Positions 34,492-43,220 of a stretch of 64,000 nucleotides of DNA are shown one piece after another. The position numbers and the translations under genes are program-made. The notes under the pieces were generated by a model that searched no databases, was not told the origin of the DNA, and was given only the letters and a program-made list of their open reading frames with translations. Source of the DNA: Rufibacter immobilis (lineage in GTDB: Bacteria > Bacteroidota > Bacteroidia > Cytophagales > Hymenobacteraceae); assembly GCF_003721565.1 (NCBI RefSeq), contig NZ_RJJE01000009.1:1054934-1118933 (forward strand). The letters are read 5' to 3'. The stretch's first letter is position 1. Each line of letters starts with the position of its first letter.

Positions 34492-37092
34492 ATGAAAAAT
34501 AAGTACCTCTGGCCGTTGCAGCAAGGCCTGCTCCTGTTTTCCTTCGCCGCGGCGGTTTCCTGCACCAAGCCTATGTCTGTGACCAGCGCATCTGTTCCCG
34601 TTGTACCCGGCGTGTCCAAGCCGCTCGCCGATTTCAGGATGGCGCAGTTGAGCAAGGTGGCCTATGATTTACACTTTACCATTCCGGCCCAGAAAGAAGC
34701 CCCGGTGCTGGCCTCTGAGGTCCTTTCTTTCCATTTAAAAGAGACAGGGCAACCGCTGCAACTAGATTTCAAGGAGCGTACCGAGAACCTGAAGCAGGTG
34801 AAGGTGAACCAGAAAGTGGTGCCCATTTCGCACACGCAGGAGCACCTCATTCTACCGGCGCAGTACCTGAAGAAAGGCGAGAACCAGGTAGAGATTGAGT
34901 TTGTGGCCGGTAACCTTTCTTTGAACCGGCAACAGGATTTCCTGTACACGCTGCTGGTGCCCGACCGCGCCCGTACCGTGTTCCCCTGCTTTGACCAGCC
35001 CAGCCTCAAGGCTACCTTCAAACTCACGCTGACCCTTCCGCAGGAATGGAAGGCCATTGCCAACGCCCCGCTGCAGGACTCAGCCATGAGTGCCGGGCAG
35101 AAGACGTACCGTTACCAGAACTCAGACATTCTCCCTACGTATCTGTTCTCTTTCGCGGCCGGCAAGTTTGACCACGTGGCTCAGGCCAACGGCCCCCGCC
35201 CCATGCACTTCCTGCACCATGAAACGGATAAAGAAAAGCTACAGCAGAGCCTTCCGGCTATTTTCCAGATTCATCAGGATGCGCTCCGCTTTATGGAAGA
35301 GTATACCGCCATTCCTTACCCGTTCCAGAAGTTTGACTACGTGGCCATTCCAGATTTCCAGTACGGCGGCATGGAACATGTAGGCGCTATCCAGTACAAG
35401 GCCTCTACCCTGTTTCTGGACGAAGGCGCTACCCAGGACCAGAAAATTTCCCGTTCCAGCCTCATCTCCCATGAAACGGCGCACATGTGGTTTGGGGATC
35501 TGGTCACCATGGAGTGGTTCAATGATGTCTGGATGAAAGAAGTGTTCGCCAATTTCATGGCCGACAAAATTACCCAGGTAGCCGTTGCCAACGCCAACTA
35601 TGACCTCAAGTTTCTGGTAGACCACCTGCCCGCCGCCTACGGAGTAGACCGCACGGCCGGGGCCAACCCCATAAGGCAACCGCTGGACAACCTGCAGGAT
35701 GCCGGTTCTATGTACGGCAACATTATTTACCACAAAGCACCCGTGATGATGCGCCAGCTGGAGCGGCTCATGGGCGAGGAAGCCTTCCGGAAAGGCCTAC
35801 AGCAATACCTTAAAACGTACGCCAACGGCAACGCCACCTGGCCAGACCTCATCCAGATCCTGGACCACCTTACCCCCGCCGACCTACAAGCCTGGAATCA
35901 GGTGTGGGTGAACGAGCCGGGCCGCCCGCAGTTTGACTATACCCTCCAGACCAACGCCGGCAAAATCTCCCGCCTCACCATCCGGCAGCAAGGCGAAGAC
36001 GGTTCTGCCCGGTTCTGGCCCCAGCACTTTGAGATTGCCCTAGTGTACCCAGACCACCTCAAAGAAATCACCGTGAACATGAACCAGCCCGAGGTGACTT
36101 TAGCCACTGCCGCCGGTGAAGCCGTTCCCTCATTTATTCTGTTCAACTCCACCGGGCAAGGCTACGGCGTATTTCCGGTAGACACCCAGACGCAGCAGGG
36201 CCTGTACACCTTGCAGAACCCGGTGGCGCGGGCATCTGCGTATATCAATCTGTATGAAAACATGCAGAACGGAAGAGAGATTACGCCACCGCAACTCCTG
36301 AACTTCTACCGCCTTGGCCTTTCCCGCGAGCAGGAAGAACTCAACCTGAAACTGATGACTGGCCAGCTGAGTGATATTTTCTGGCGCTTCCTTCCGGCCA
36401 GCCAAAGAGCGGCCCTGGCCCCGCTACTGGAACAGGAAGTCTGGTCGGCGCTGGAGAAGGCATCTTCCGGCAACGTGAAAAAACTGCTTTTCAAAACCTA
36501 CCAGGGCATTGCCCTCAGCCCGGCGGCGCAAGACCGCCTGTACCAGATCTGGGACAAAGAGCAGGCGCCCACCGGCGTAAGGCTTACCGAAGACGACTAT
36601 ACCTCCCTGGCCCAATCTTTGGCCGTGCGAGACTACCAGAACAGCCCGCAGCTACTGGCCCGGCAACTGGCGCGCATCTCCAACCCAGACCGCAAGAAAC
36701 GCCTGCAATTCCTGCTGCCCGCCCTTTCTTCTGATGTGAAAGAACGGGATGCCTTCTTCGCTTCCCTCAAAAAAGAAGAAAACCGGGAGGTAGAATCCTG
36801 GGTACTGTCGGCGTTGGGTTATTTGCACCACCCGCTGCGCACGGCCACCTCTGAAAAGTACCTGAAGGAGAGCCTGGACCTGCTGGAGGAAATCCAACTG
36901 ACCAGTGACATCTTCTTCCCCGCCTCCTGGCTTTCGGCCACGCTGGGCTCTTACCAGAGCGCTGAGGCCGCCACTACCGTGCGCACTTTCCTGGAGACTC
37001 ACCCCAACTACAATCCTAAACTGAAAGCCAAGATACTGCAAGCCGCAGACGGCGTGTTCAGGGCAGAGAAACTGGTGCCGCAGGTAAAGTAA
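34492..37092 (+). CDS. M1 family metallopeptidase (aminopeptidase N-like), probable lipoprotein
   Basis: An 866-residue aminopeptidase. The N-terminus has a hydrophobic signal followed by VSC-T (Cys24), a loose lipobox, so it is probably a membrane-anchored lipoprotein. The exopeptidase motif is YGGMEH with Glu295 (in place of GAMEN). The zinc site is HETAH at 327-331 with the distal Glu350 in WMKEVFANF. A C-terminal ERAP1-like helical domain runs from about residue 560. It would remove N-terminal residues from peptides in the periplasm. It stands alone between a repeat-rich gap and yceI. Confidence 0.92.
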   Translation: MKNKYLWPLQQGLLLFSFAAAVSCTKPMSVTSASVPVVPGVSKPLADFRMAQLSKVAYDLHFTIPAQKEAPVLASEVLSFHLKETGQPLQLDFKERTENLKQVKVNQKVVPISHTQEHLILPAQYLKKGENQVEIEFVAGNLSLNRQQDFLYTLLVPDRARTVFPCFDQPSLKATFKLTLTLPQEWKAIANAPLQDSAMSAGQKTYRYQNSDILPTYLFSFAAGKFDHVAQANGPRPMHFLHHETDKEKLQQSLPAIFQIHQDALRFMEEYTAIPYPFQKFDYVAIPDFQYGGMEHVGAIQYKASTLFLDEGATQDQKISRSSLISHETAHMWFGDLVTMEWFNDVWMKEVFANFMADKITQVAVANANYDLKFLVDHLPAAYGVDRTAGANPIRQPLDNLQDAGSMYGNIIYHKAPVMMRQLERLMGEEAFRKGLQQYLKTYANGNATWPDLIQILDHLTPADLQAWNQVWVNEPGRPQFDYTLQTNAGKISRLTIRQQGEDGSARFWPQHFEIALVYPDHLKEITVNMNQPEVTLATAAGEAVPSFILFNSTGQGYGVFPVDTQTQQGLYTLQNPVARASAYINLYENMQNGREITPPQLLNFYRLGLSREQEELNLKLMTGQLSDIFWRFLPASQRAALAPLLEQEVWSALEKASSGNVKKLLFKTYQGIALSPAAQDRLYQIWDKEQAPTGVRLTEDDYTSLAQSLAVRDYQNSPQLLARQLARISNPDRKKRLQFLLPALSSDVKERDAFFASLKKEENREVESWVLSALGYLHHPLRTATSEKYLKESLDLLEEIQLTSDIFFPASWLSATLGSYQSAEAATTVRTFLETHPNYNPKLKAKILQAADGVFRAEKLVPQVK

Positions 37093-37190
37093 AAAGAGCT
37101 TCGGCCAAGCCGATGCGAAGCAAGCCCATTAGGTTATACGCGGGGCTTATAAACAAAACCAGACTTTCATCGTTGAGAGAGAAAAAACAA

Positions 37191-37214
37191 GCGGTACGTA
37201 TTTTTACGTACCGC
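37191..37214. promoter_or_regulatory. Perfect palindrome upstream of the YceI gene
   Basis: GCGGTACGTA-TTTT-TACGTACCGC, 10-bp arms, 29 bp before the ATG. It could be an operator, or a terminator of the M1 gene 99 bp upstream, although no T-run follows. Confidence 0.5.
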
Positions 37215-37242
37215 CTCCTGTATCAACCAAACCTTTTGTACT

Positions 37243-37944
37243 ATGAAAAACTCCTTCTCCCTTAAAACAGCTGGCCTGGCCCTGATGGCCGGTTTGGCCA
37301 TGGCTTCCTGCAACGAGGCTCCCAAAGGCGACAAAGCCACCATCACAGATGAAAAAAGCGCCGCCGCCGCCTCTGGGCAGAAATTTGTGGTAGACACAGA
37401 AGCATCATTGGTAGAGTTTACCGGCAATGGCGTGGGCAAGAACCACCCCGGTTCCTTTAAATTAACGTCTGGCTCCGTGGCCGTGGCCAATAACCAGATC
37501 ACCGGCGGCGAGTTCATCATTGATATCAAATCAATGGACATGGAGGAAGAGGGCGACATGATTGACAACAAACTGAGACCGCACCTGCTCAGCGGCGATT
37601 TTTTTGACGCCGAGAAGTTTGGCACCGCCAAGTTTGAGATCACCAAGGTAGAGCCCTACCAAAATGCCGGCAATGACACCTCTATTGTACAGGGCGCTAA
37701 CTTTAACGTGAGCGGCAACTTCACACTCAAGGGCGTGACCAAGAATATCTCGTTTCCGGCCCGCATTGAACTGGACGACAACACCATGGAAGCCGAAGCC
37801 AACTTTGACATTGACCGCCGCCAGTGGCAAATGAACTACGGCAATGACAAAACCCTGGGCGACAAGTTCATCTCTGAAACCGTGAACATAGAACTGGACC
37901 TCATTGCCAAAAGACCGGCAGACGCTTCAGCCAGCGTTCAATAG
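37243..37944 (+). CDS. YceI family lipoprotein
   Basis: A 233-residue lipoprotein: signal with lipobox MASC (Cys23), then a YceI lipocalin-like domain (about 45-225) with ASLVEFTGNGVGKNHPGSF, GEFIIDIKSMD and NFTLKGVTKNISFPA. YceI proteins bind polyprenoid-type lipids in a hydrophobic pocket in the periplasm; the physiological role is often stress-related and remains unclear. A palindrome sits just upstream. Confidence 0.9.
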   Translation: MKNSFSLKTAGLALMAGLAMASCNEAPKGDKATITDEKSAAAASGQKFVVDTEASLVEFTGNGVGKNHPGSFKLTSGSVAVANNQITGGEFIIDIKSMDMEEEGDMIDNKLRPHLLSGDFFDAEKFGTAKFEITKVEPYQNAGNDTSIVQGANFNVSGNFTLKGVTKNISFPARIELDDNTMEAEANFDIDRRQWQMNYGNDKTLGDKFISETVNIELDLIAKRPADASASVQ

Positions 37945-37961
37945 GAAACATCACCTCATTT

Positions 37962-38008
37962 ACAGAAACAGCCCGAAGACCTGCGTTTTCGGGCTGTTTC
38001 TGTAAAAA
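37962..38008 (+). terminator. Terminator of the YceI gene
   Basis: 16-bp stem ACAGAAACAGCCCGAA / TTCGGGCTGTTTCTGT (37962-37977, 37988-38003). The right arm doubles as the left arm of a decayed palindromic repeat. Confidence 0.75.
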
Positions 38009-38026
38009 GGGTCGCTAAACGCAAAA
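37981..38026 (-). repeat. REP-like palindrome, degenerate copy merged with a terminator
   Basis: CTGCGTTTTCGGGCTG ... GGGTCGCTAAACGCAAAAC. The stem of the terminator at 37962 uses its left half. Confidence 0.6.
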
Positions 38027-38052
38027 CGCGGCAATGGCTGGGCTTTCAGCTT

Positions 38053-38955
38053 CTAGGGGTTCACCAGCAGGTCTTTCACGGCTTGTTCAATGGTGGGCCA
38101 CACCGGCGAGGTAGGCGCTACCAGATCAAAATGTCCGGCGTTGGGCAAGAGTACGGTCTTCACCAGATAATTTCTGTGCGAGGAATGCTGCGCCAGCGTC
38201 TGGGCTTGGCTTACCGGCACAATAGGGTCTTTAACGCCCTGTACCAATTTCACGGGCAGGCGCATGGGCAACACCCCCACCGTCGATGCCTGCGCGTACC
38301 GGTCCGGCACCTGGTCTGGCATACCGGCTAACAGCTGCGGCACCGCCTGGTTACAGCTCCCCGGGGCCAGGGCATACGCCTTTAAGTCTGGAATACCGGC
38401 CAACGAGACCACTCCCTTGCTCTTGAGAGGGTTTCTGGTGTACAGCGGGCTGTGGCGGGGCAAACTTTTGCGACTGGCGGCCCACAAGGCCAGATGTCCG
38501 CCCGCGGAGTGGCCCATGAGCACGACCTCCTTCGCGTTTACAGGATACCGTTTGGCTAGTTCGCGTACAAAATCCACGCCCTGTGCCACATCCAGAAACG
38601 TGCCGGGCCACCCGCCACCTGGGTTGCCCACGCGCCTGAACTCCATGTTCCAGGTGGCAAAGCCCGCCTTGGTGAGCGCGGCGCTGGCGTGGTTCATATA
38701 GCTGTAGTTGTACTGGGCAAGCCAACACCCACCATGAATCAAAACCACTACCGGAAAAGGGCCTTTCCCTTCGGGTAAGCGCAGCACGCCAAACTGCAGA
38801 GAGTCGGTTCCATAGGCAATACGCTCTCCGGTGGCAGGGGTGGACAACTGCATCAGGTCTTGCCACGTGATCGGCTTGGGTGGCTGGGTCTGGGCCAGCA
38901 GTGCGCTGCTGGAAAGAGAGAAACAAAGCAGCAGGAATAGAAGGAAGCGCCTCAT
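38053..38955 (-). CDS. Alpha/beta hydrolase, exported
   Basis: A 300-residue exported hydrolase of the esterase/lipase-like S9 group. The signal peptide ends near LLAQ (about residues 18-21). The oxyanion motif is LIHGGCW, the nucleophile elbow GHSAGGH, the acid is Asp in VKDPIVP, and the base is His in NAGHFDLV. The substrate is unknown; esters or acyl peptides are likely. Confidence 0.88.
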   Translation of the reverse strand: MRRFLLFLLLCFSLSSSALLAQTQPPKPITWQDLMQLSTPATGERIAYGTDSLQFGVLRLPEGKGPFPVVVLIHGGCWLAQYNYSYMNHASAALTKAGFATWNMEFRRVGNPGGGWPGTFLDVAQGVDFVRELAKRYPVNAKEVVLMGHSAGGHLALWAASRKSLPRHSPLYTRNPLKSKGVVSLAGIPDLKAYALAPGSCNQAVPQLLAGMPDQVPDRYAQASTVGVLPMRLPVKLVQGVKDPIVPVSQAQTLAQHSSHRNYLVKTVLLPNAGHFDLVAPTSPVWPTIEQAVKDLLVNP

Positions 38956-39159
38956 ACAGTTAAGGGATTATCTACGGGACTAAAAAACCTCTAACCAACG
39001 TTAGAAGCGTGAAGGTACAAGGGGCATTTCGTTTTGAACAAGTATATTGCCGCGCTTTTCTGGGTAGAACGTAAGAAAGACAGGACTTTGGGCAGGCAAG
39101 GCCAGAACACCCCACCAACCACAGCGCCAGTTCACCAGATAAAACCCGCAGGATAAGAA

Positions 39160-40404
39160 ATGAAACGAGTAGTAATTACCGGATTGGGCGCGCTTACGCC
39201 TATTGGCAATACAGTAGACGCCTATTGGCAAGCCTTAACCCAGGGCGTGGGCGGGGCGGGCCCCATCACCAAATTTGACGCCTCCAAGTTCAAGACCCGC
39301 TTTGCCTGTGAGCTAAAAGATTTCAATCCACAAGATTTTCTGGCCAAGCCCGAGGTACGCAAATACGACCTCTACACCCAGTACGCATTGGTTGCCGTGG
39401 AAGAAGCCGTGCAGCACGCTGGCCTTGACTTTGAGCGCCTGAACCGCAACCGCATTGGCGTGATCTGGGGCACCGGCCACGGCGGCATGGGTACTTTTCA
39501 GGAACAGACCGTAGAATTCGCCCACGGCGACGGCACCCCCAGGTTCAACCCCTACTTTATCCCCAAGATGATTGTGGACATCGCCGCCGGAGTGATCTCC
39601 ATGAAGTACGGGTTAAGGGGCATCAACTTTGCTCCCGTTTCGGCCTGCGCTTCTTCCAACACGGCCCTCATTGAAGCGTTCAACTACATACGCTGGGGCA
39701 AAGCCGATATGATTATTGCCGGGGGGTCTGAGGCTCCTATCAATGAGACCTGCATGGGCGGTTTTGGGGCGCTCAAAGCCTTGTCTACCCATAACGAAGA
39801 CCCCACGGTTGCCTGTAGGCCGTTTGATGTGAAGCGGGACGGTTTTGTGATGGGCGAAGGCGCCGGAGCCCTCATTCTGGAAAGCTATGAGAGCGCGCAA
39901 CAACGCAATGCCACTATCTTAGCCGAAGTAGTGGGCGGAGGCATGGCCGCCGATGCCTACCACCTCACGGGCACCCACCCCGAAGGCGAGGGTGCGTACC
40001 TGGGCATGACGCTGGCGCTGGAAGAAGCTAACCTCTCCCCCGCCGAGATTGATTACCTCAACTGCCACGCCACCTCCACTCCTGTGGGAGACGCCAGCGA
40101 GCTGAAGGCCGTGGAGCGGGTATTCGGCCAGAACCCACGCCTGCACCTCAGCGCCACCAAATCCATGACCGGGCATCTACTGGGGGCCGCCGGAGCCATT
40201 GAGGCCATCGCCTGCGTAAAAGCCGTGCAGCACAACCTTATTCCGCCCACCATCAACGTAACTGAACCGGAACCGCAACTGAGCCAGAAGTTCAACTTAA
40301 CCCTCCACCAAGCGGTTGCCACCCAGGTGAAGTACGCCATGAGCAACACCTTCGGGTTTGGCGGCCACATTGCCACGGCTATTTTCAAGAAGTTTGAAGA
40401 ATAG
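39160..40404 (+). CDS. fabF: Beta-ketoacyl-ACP synthase II
   Basis: A 414-residue KAS II that elongates acyl-ACP with malonyl-ACP in fatty-acid synthesis. The catalytic triad is Cys163 (SACASSN), His near 303 (CHATSTPVGD) and His near 339 (SMTGHLLGAAG). MKRVVITGLGALTPIGN and the C-terminal NTFGFGGH are typical of FabF. It is not adjacent to acpP or other fab genes, so it could be a second, specialised copy. Confidence 0.92.
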   Translation: MKRVVITGLGALTPIGNTVDAYWQALTQGVGGAGPITKFDASKFKTRFACELKDFNPQDFLAKPEVRKYDLYTQYALVAVEEAVQHAGLDFERLNRNRIGVIWGTGHGGMGTFQEQTVEFAHGDGTPRFNPYFIPKMIVDIAAGVISMKYGLRGINFAPVSACASSNTALIEAFNYIRWGKADMIIAGGSEAPINETCMGGFGALKALSTHNEDPTVACRPFDVKRDGFVMGEGAGALILESYESAQQRNATILAEVVGGGMAADAYHLTGTHPEGEGAYLGMTLALEEANLSPAEIDYLNCHATSTPVGDASELKAVERVFGQNPRLHLSATKSMTGHLLGAAGAIEAIACVKAVQHNLIPPTINVTEPEPQLSQKFNLTLHQAVATQVKYAMSNTFGFGGHIATAIFKKFEE

Positions 40405-40451
40405 GTAACCGGGCACTAATACGCGGCCCAACTCACTGTGACCTGCCAATC

Positions 40452-40490
40452 TGGTTTAGGGCTGATTCCGGAAAAAGAGCCGCTAAACGC
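40452..40490 (-). repeat. REP-like palindrome, degenerate copy
   Basis: TGGTTTAGGGCTG ... GAAAAAGAGCCGCTAAACGC, first of a tandem pair after fabF. Confidence 0.75.
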
Positions 40491-40512
40491 AATAGTATAG
40501 TTATTCCTTAAG

Positions 40513-40569
40513 AAAAATGGCCCCTACACATCCGTTTAGGGGCCATTTTTTCAGAATGGAGGCAAAACC
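40513..40569 (+). repeat. Tandem REP-derived inside-out terminator
   Basis: A right-arm remnant followed by a left arm makes a perfect 14-bp stem (AAAAATGGCCCCTA 40513-40526 / TAGGGGCCATTTTT 40537-40550) ending in a T-run. The second repeat continues to about 40569 with a decayed right arm. It probably terminates both convergent genes. Confidence 0.85.
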
Positions 40570-40593
40570 AGAGAACGGTTAGGCTGGCATTGG

Positions 40594-41289
40594 TTACCGG
40601 CTGGCGCTGGCACCGGTGCCTTTAATAAGGTTGTCTTTCTGCATGCGGCTCACGGTTAACTCCGCAAACTTCTCTGAGAAGCTCTGCAGGCTAGACGGGC
40701 TATACGACTCTGACTGCGCCGACCAAAGCAAGCGCTCCGAGGTGGCGTCATAGAGGTTGGTCTCCAGGAAGTAGACTTTGTCTTCGCGGTAATAGCCGGG
40801 GTTGTACATGGTAGGGTACAGGTACGTGTAATAGCCCCTGAACGTACCGTACCAGGCAAACCGGGTTACCGGCGTGTACATAGTGGAACCGGGCACGTAA
40901 CGGGTTTCGGTCTCTGTGTTCACCAGGGCCACCGTTAATATGGCATCATGGCCGTTGCCTTTGATCTTGTCCAGAATAGCGTCTGCCGTGGTTTTGCCAT
41001 CACGCATGAGCGCCGGCGGAAACAAGTCTATGCTTCGGGCTGCCTGTATGCCTTGTTGCTGCAACTGCGTCTGTAGTTGCGCCTCTATGGTTTGCCGGGC
41101 CACCGGATTATCGGTAAGGGCGGCTACAATGATGCGGTTGTAGTTGGCGGTGGTGGCATCGGGGCTTTTCCAGGTGCCCGTAATTTGGGTGGAAGACGCG
41201 CAGCCTGTTACCACAGCCGCCCACACAAGCCCTATCGCCACCGGCGAAGCCAGTCTCTTGAAATATTGTCTTAACATACTCATAATCAT
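40594..41289 (-). CDS. Lipoprotein of unknown function
   Basis: A 231-residue probable lipoprotein: hydrophobic signal followed by VTGC-A (Cys30). The mature part has NYNRIIVAALTDNPVARQTIEAQLQTQL, a helix that resembles DUF4136-like or penicillin-binding-activator-like lipoproteins, and a Tyr-rich stretch (YYTYLYPTMYNPGYY). I do not recognise a defined family, so no function is assigned. Start codons at residues 1, 3 and 5 are all possible. Confidence 0.8.
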   Translation of the reverse strand: MIMSMLRQYFKRLASPVAIGLVWAAVVTGCASSTQITGTWKSPDATTANYNRIIVAALTDNPVARQTIEAQLQTQLQQQGIQAARSIDLFPPALMRDGKTTADAILDKIKGNGHDAILTVALVNTETETRYVPGSTMYTPVTRFAWYGTFRGYYTYLYPTMYNPGYYREDKVYFLETNLYDATSERLLWSAQSESYSPSSLQSFSEKFAELTVSRMQKDNLIKGTGASASR

Positions 41290-41576
41290 ATATTTTGGTC
41301 AATCTCTTCTACCTGATAAAAAACGGATGCAGAGGAATATGGATGTCTTTGCCTAACAGAATTGTCATATTTACCATGTATCTCCGTATTTCGCGCAGAG
41401 GCCATAGCCCCAATTATCTGTATTAAATAGTAATAATTATATATAGAAGAAATCTCTGAAGCGCGGCAAAAAGCCAATACAGTGTTGCCATTACACCATT
41501 TGCGGTGAAAAGATCTGCTTAAAATACCTAGATATCGGTATTACATTTTAGTCCTATTCCTCTGTACTTTGTAAAA

Positions 41577-41805
41577 GAAAAAACGAGGGATAATCCAAAG
41601 CAGATTAACGGACAGCGACGAAGAAGGAAAGAGGCAGTTTACCCGCAGAAAACCAGCACCCACTATCATTCAAGCCAATACTACCCCACTGTGCTCCGGT
41701 TGGGCGACTTAGACTTTAACTATTTTCATATAACATATAATACAATATTTTACCCCTAAACATGAGAGCTCCTGTACTTCGGTCAGGGGCTCTTTTTATT
41801 TTATG
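41577..41805 (+). ncRNA. Possible small RNA of about 220 nt
   Basis: A near-promoter box (TACTTTG at 41565-41571, one base shorter than TAnnTTTG) and a strong UUCG-capped terminator (41765-41800) bracket about 220 bp with no convincing reading frame. The family is not recognised. It could equally be a leader of a deleted gene. Confidence 0.2.
41752..41800 (+). terminator. Intrinsic terminator with UUCG tetraloop
   Basis: Stem AGAGCTCCTG / CAGGGGCTCT with one bulge and a C(TTCG)G cap, followed by a T-rich run. Preceded by CCCCTAAAC and built on AGGGGCTCTTTTT, so it looks derived from an inside-out palindromic repeat. The 665-bp gap 41290-41954 holds this, the possible RNA and a promoter, and nothing else recognised. 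Confidence 0.75.
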
Positions 41806-41895
41806 CTGTTCCACCACCTCGCTCTGTGCGTTTGCCCAAGACCATATCCATTTAGCATTCAAAAAATCCTCAACGGCAGACTCAATAACTCTTTG

Positions 41896-41904
41896 TATCT
41901 TTGC
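41896..41904 (+). promoter_or_regulatory. TAnnTTTG promoter box of the 41955 lipoprotein gene
   Basis: TATCTTTGC matches the -7 consensus exactly. It predicts a transcript start near 41910, downstream of any start for an alternative frame at 41762 and about 45 bases before the proposed start. Confidence 0.6.
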
Positions 41905-41954
41905 ACTTTATCTTTTAAGGCTTAGACCAAAAAAGACAATTACTTATATTTTAT

Positions 41955-42404
41955 ATAAAATTAAAAAGATTACTTCCCTATGCCTTTGCTTTTTTGGCAA
42001 TAGGTACTTTTACTGGCTGTGACACCTCAGAAGACGAAATGGAGCAGTTGGTTACCCTAAACCTTGTAGAAGGCCATTGGATTATGACCGACCTGATCTA
42101 CGAATTTTACATCAACGACCAGCTACAGAAAGATCAAGGCGAACGTGAGGAACCCAATGCCCCCTGCACTTTTGCGGGCGGTAAATTTATGTCTCCGGGA
42201 GAAGAAACCTGTGACTACACCTTCACCAAAGTAGATGGCAAAGATTACATAACTCTTGCCGAGAACGGCGAAGACAAAGGCACGTACCAGATCACTAAAC
42301 TGACCACTACAGAAATGGAATGGGTGATCACGGAAACCCTCCAAATTGACAGCAAGACTACCCACAAAGATGTCTCTACTTACAAGTTCAAGAAACAGCA
42401 GTAA
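41955..42404 (+). CDS. Small lipoprotein (lipocalin-like), start codon ATA or defective
   Basis: The frame from 41955 reads I-KLKRLLPYAFAFLAIGTFTGC-D, a textbook lipoprotein signal with lipobox FTGC, then an acidic mature domain of about 128 residues with YTFTKVDGKDYITLAENGEDKGTYQITKL, resembling lipocalin-like extracellular proteins of Bacteroidota. There is no ATG, GTG or TTG that includes the signal: the codon at the expected start is ATA. An in-frame TTG at 41994 would cut the signal in half. Either an ATA start is used, or the start codon has mutated and the gene is silent. Length from 41955 would be 149 residues. Confidence 0.65.
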   Translation: MKLKRLLPYAFAFLAIGTFTGCDTSEDEMEQLVTLNLVEGHWIMTDLIYEFYINDQLQKDQGEREEPNAPCTFAGGKFMSPGEETCDYTFTKVDGKDYITLAENGEDKGTYQITKLTTTEMEWVITETLQIDSKTTHKDVSTYKFKKQQ

Positions 42405-42437
42405 TCTTTACCTATCTTGCCAAGTGAGCTTCTAGAC

Positions 42438-42475
42438 TGCGTTTAGAGGCTCTTTTTTTGAAATCAAGCCTAAAC
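42438..42475 (+). repeat. REP-like palindrome, TTTAGAGGC variant, upstream of the RAYT gene
   Basis: GCGTTTAGAGGCTC ... GAAATCAAGCCTAAACC. It shares extended flanks (ACTGCG before, AACCAGGCTT after) with the copy at 44671-44711 on the far side of the RAYT and HNH genes. Confidence 0.85.
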
Positions 42476-42626
42476 CAGGCTTCCTTTTCTTCTTCCTTCT
42501 GGAACAGCAGTCTTTTTCCCTGCTCTCTTGTGTTCCAACTTTAGCGCCGTGACCGACCTACCTTGTTGGCTTGACCACGAACCATTCCCTTGCCCGTTCT
42601 GTAAAAAGAAAACTTTTTGTTTGCAC

Positions 42627-43145
42627 ATGGAGGAACACCGGCATATCACCTTCTTCACGGCCACCATTTTGGAGTGGAAACACCTGTTGAAACCAGACAA
42701 GTACAAAGATATAGTCTTGAACAGCCTTCGGTTTCTGGTAAGGGAGAAGCGGGTAAAAGTGTATGGCTTCGTGCTTATGCCCAACCATGTGCACCTGCTC
42801 TGGAAGATGGAGGAACCGCACCGGCGGCAAGATGTGCAGCGTGACTTCCTGAAATTCACCGGGCAACAGATGAAATTCAATTTGGCCAAGAACCACCCAG
42901 AGGTTTTGGAGCGGTTTAGGGTAGAGGCGAAGGACCGGCAATATCAGTTCTGGGAGCGGAATCCTTTGTCTATTTCCTGCTATTCTGTTGCCGTGACAGA
43001 ACAGAAACTAACGTACATCCACCAGAACCCACTGCAGGAGAAATGGAAACTGGCTGAACTGCCGGAGGGCTACTATTACTCCTCGGCTAGATTTTATTTG
43101 GAGAACAAAGATGACTTTGGTTTTCTAACGCACTATCTTGAGTAA
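42627..43145 (+). CDS. REP-associated tyrosine transposase (RAYT), Y1/HUH family
   Basis: A 172-residue single-domain HUH endonuclease of the IS200-like Y1 transposase fold. The N-terminus MEEHRHITFFTATILEWKHLL is typical, the HUH metal motif is PNHVHLLW near residue 52, and the catalytic tyrosine is in KLTYIHQNPL with the family tail YYYSSARFYL. A longer frame starts at a TTG at 42528, but the 33 extra residues are Cys-rich and lie at the edge of the repeat. RAYTs cut and rejoin single-stranded REP hairpins. This one lies between variant copies of the window's dispersed palindrome, so it is the best candidate for its mobilising enzyme. Confidence 0.88.
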   Translation: MEEHRHITFFTATILEWKHLLKPDKYKDIVLNSLRFLVREKRVKVYGFVLMPNHVHLLWKMEEPHRRQDVQRDFLKFTGQQMKFNLAKNHPEVLERFRVEAKDRQYQFWERNPLSISCYSVAVTEQKLTYIHQNPLQEKWKLAELPEGYYYSSARFYLENKDDFGFLTHYLE

Positions 43146-43158
43146 AGAGCCGCAGTTT
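43143..43158 (-). repeat. REP-like right-arm remnant after the RAYT stop
   Basis: TAAAGAGCCGCAGTTTGG starts at the RAYT stop codon and matches the right half GAAAAAGAGCCGCTAAAC. It suggests the RAYT gene was once flanked by repeats on both sides. Confidence 0.4.
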
Positions 43159-43160
43159 GG

Positions 43161-43184
43161 GTTGTTGGTGAGAACACCAACAAC
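43161..43184. repeat. Twin hairpin, left (GTTGTTGGTG)
   Basis: GTTGTTGGTG-AGAA-CACCAACAAC, 10-bp perfect arms and 4-nt loop, followed by GGCGGG. Its partner is at 44585-44608. It lies between the RAYT and the HNH gene. Confidence 0.85.
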
Positions 43185-43220
43185 GGCGGGATATATAATG
43201 ATTATCACGACAATGATTGC

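Noticed and set aside
41762-42022. 86-codon open frame starting MRAPVLRSG
   Set aside because: Its first 13 codons are the arms and tail of an intrinsic terminator, it starts upstream of the promoter at 41896, and its 3' part overlaps the better-supported lipoprotein frame.
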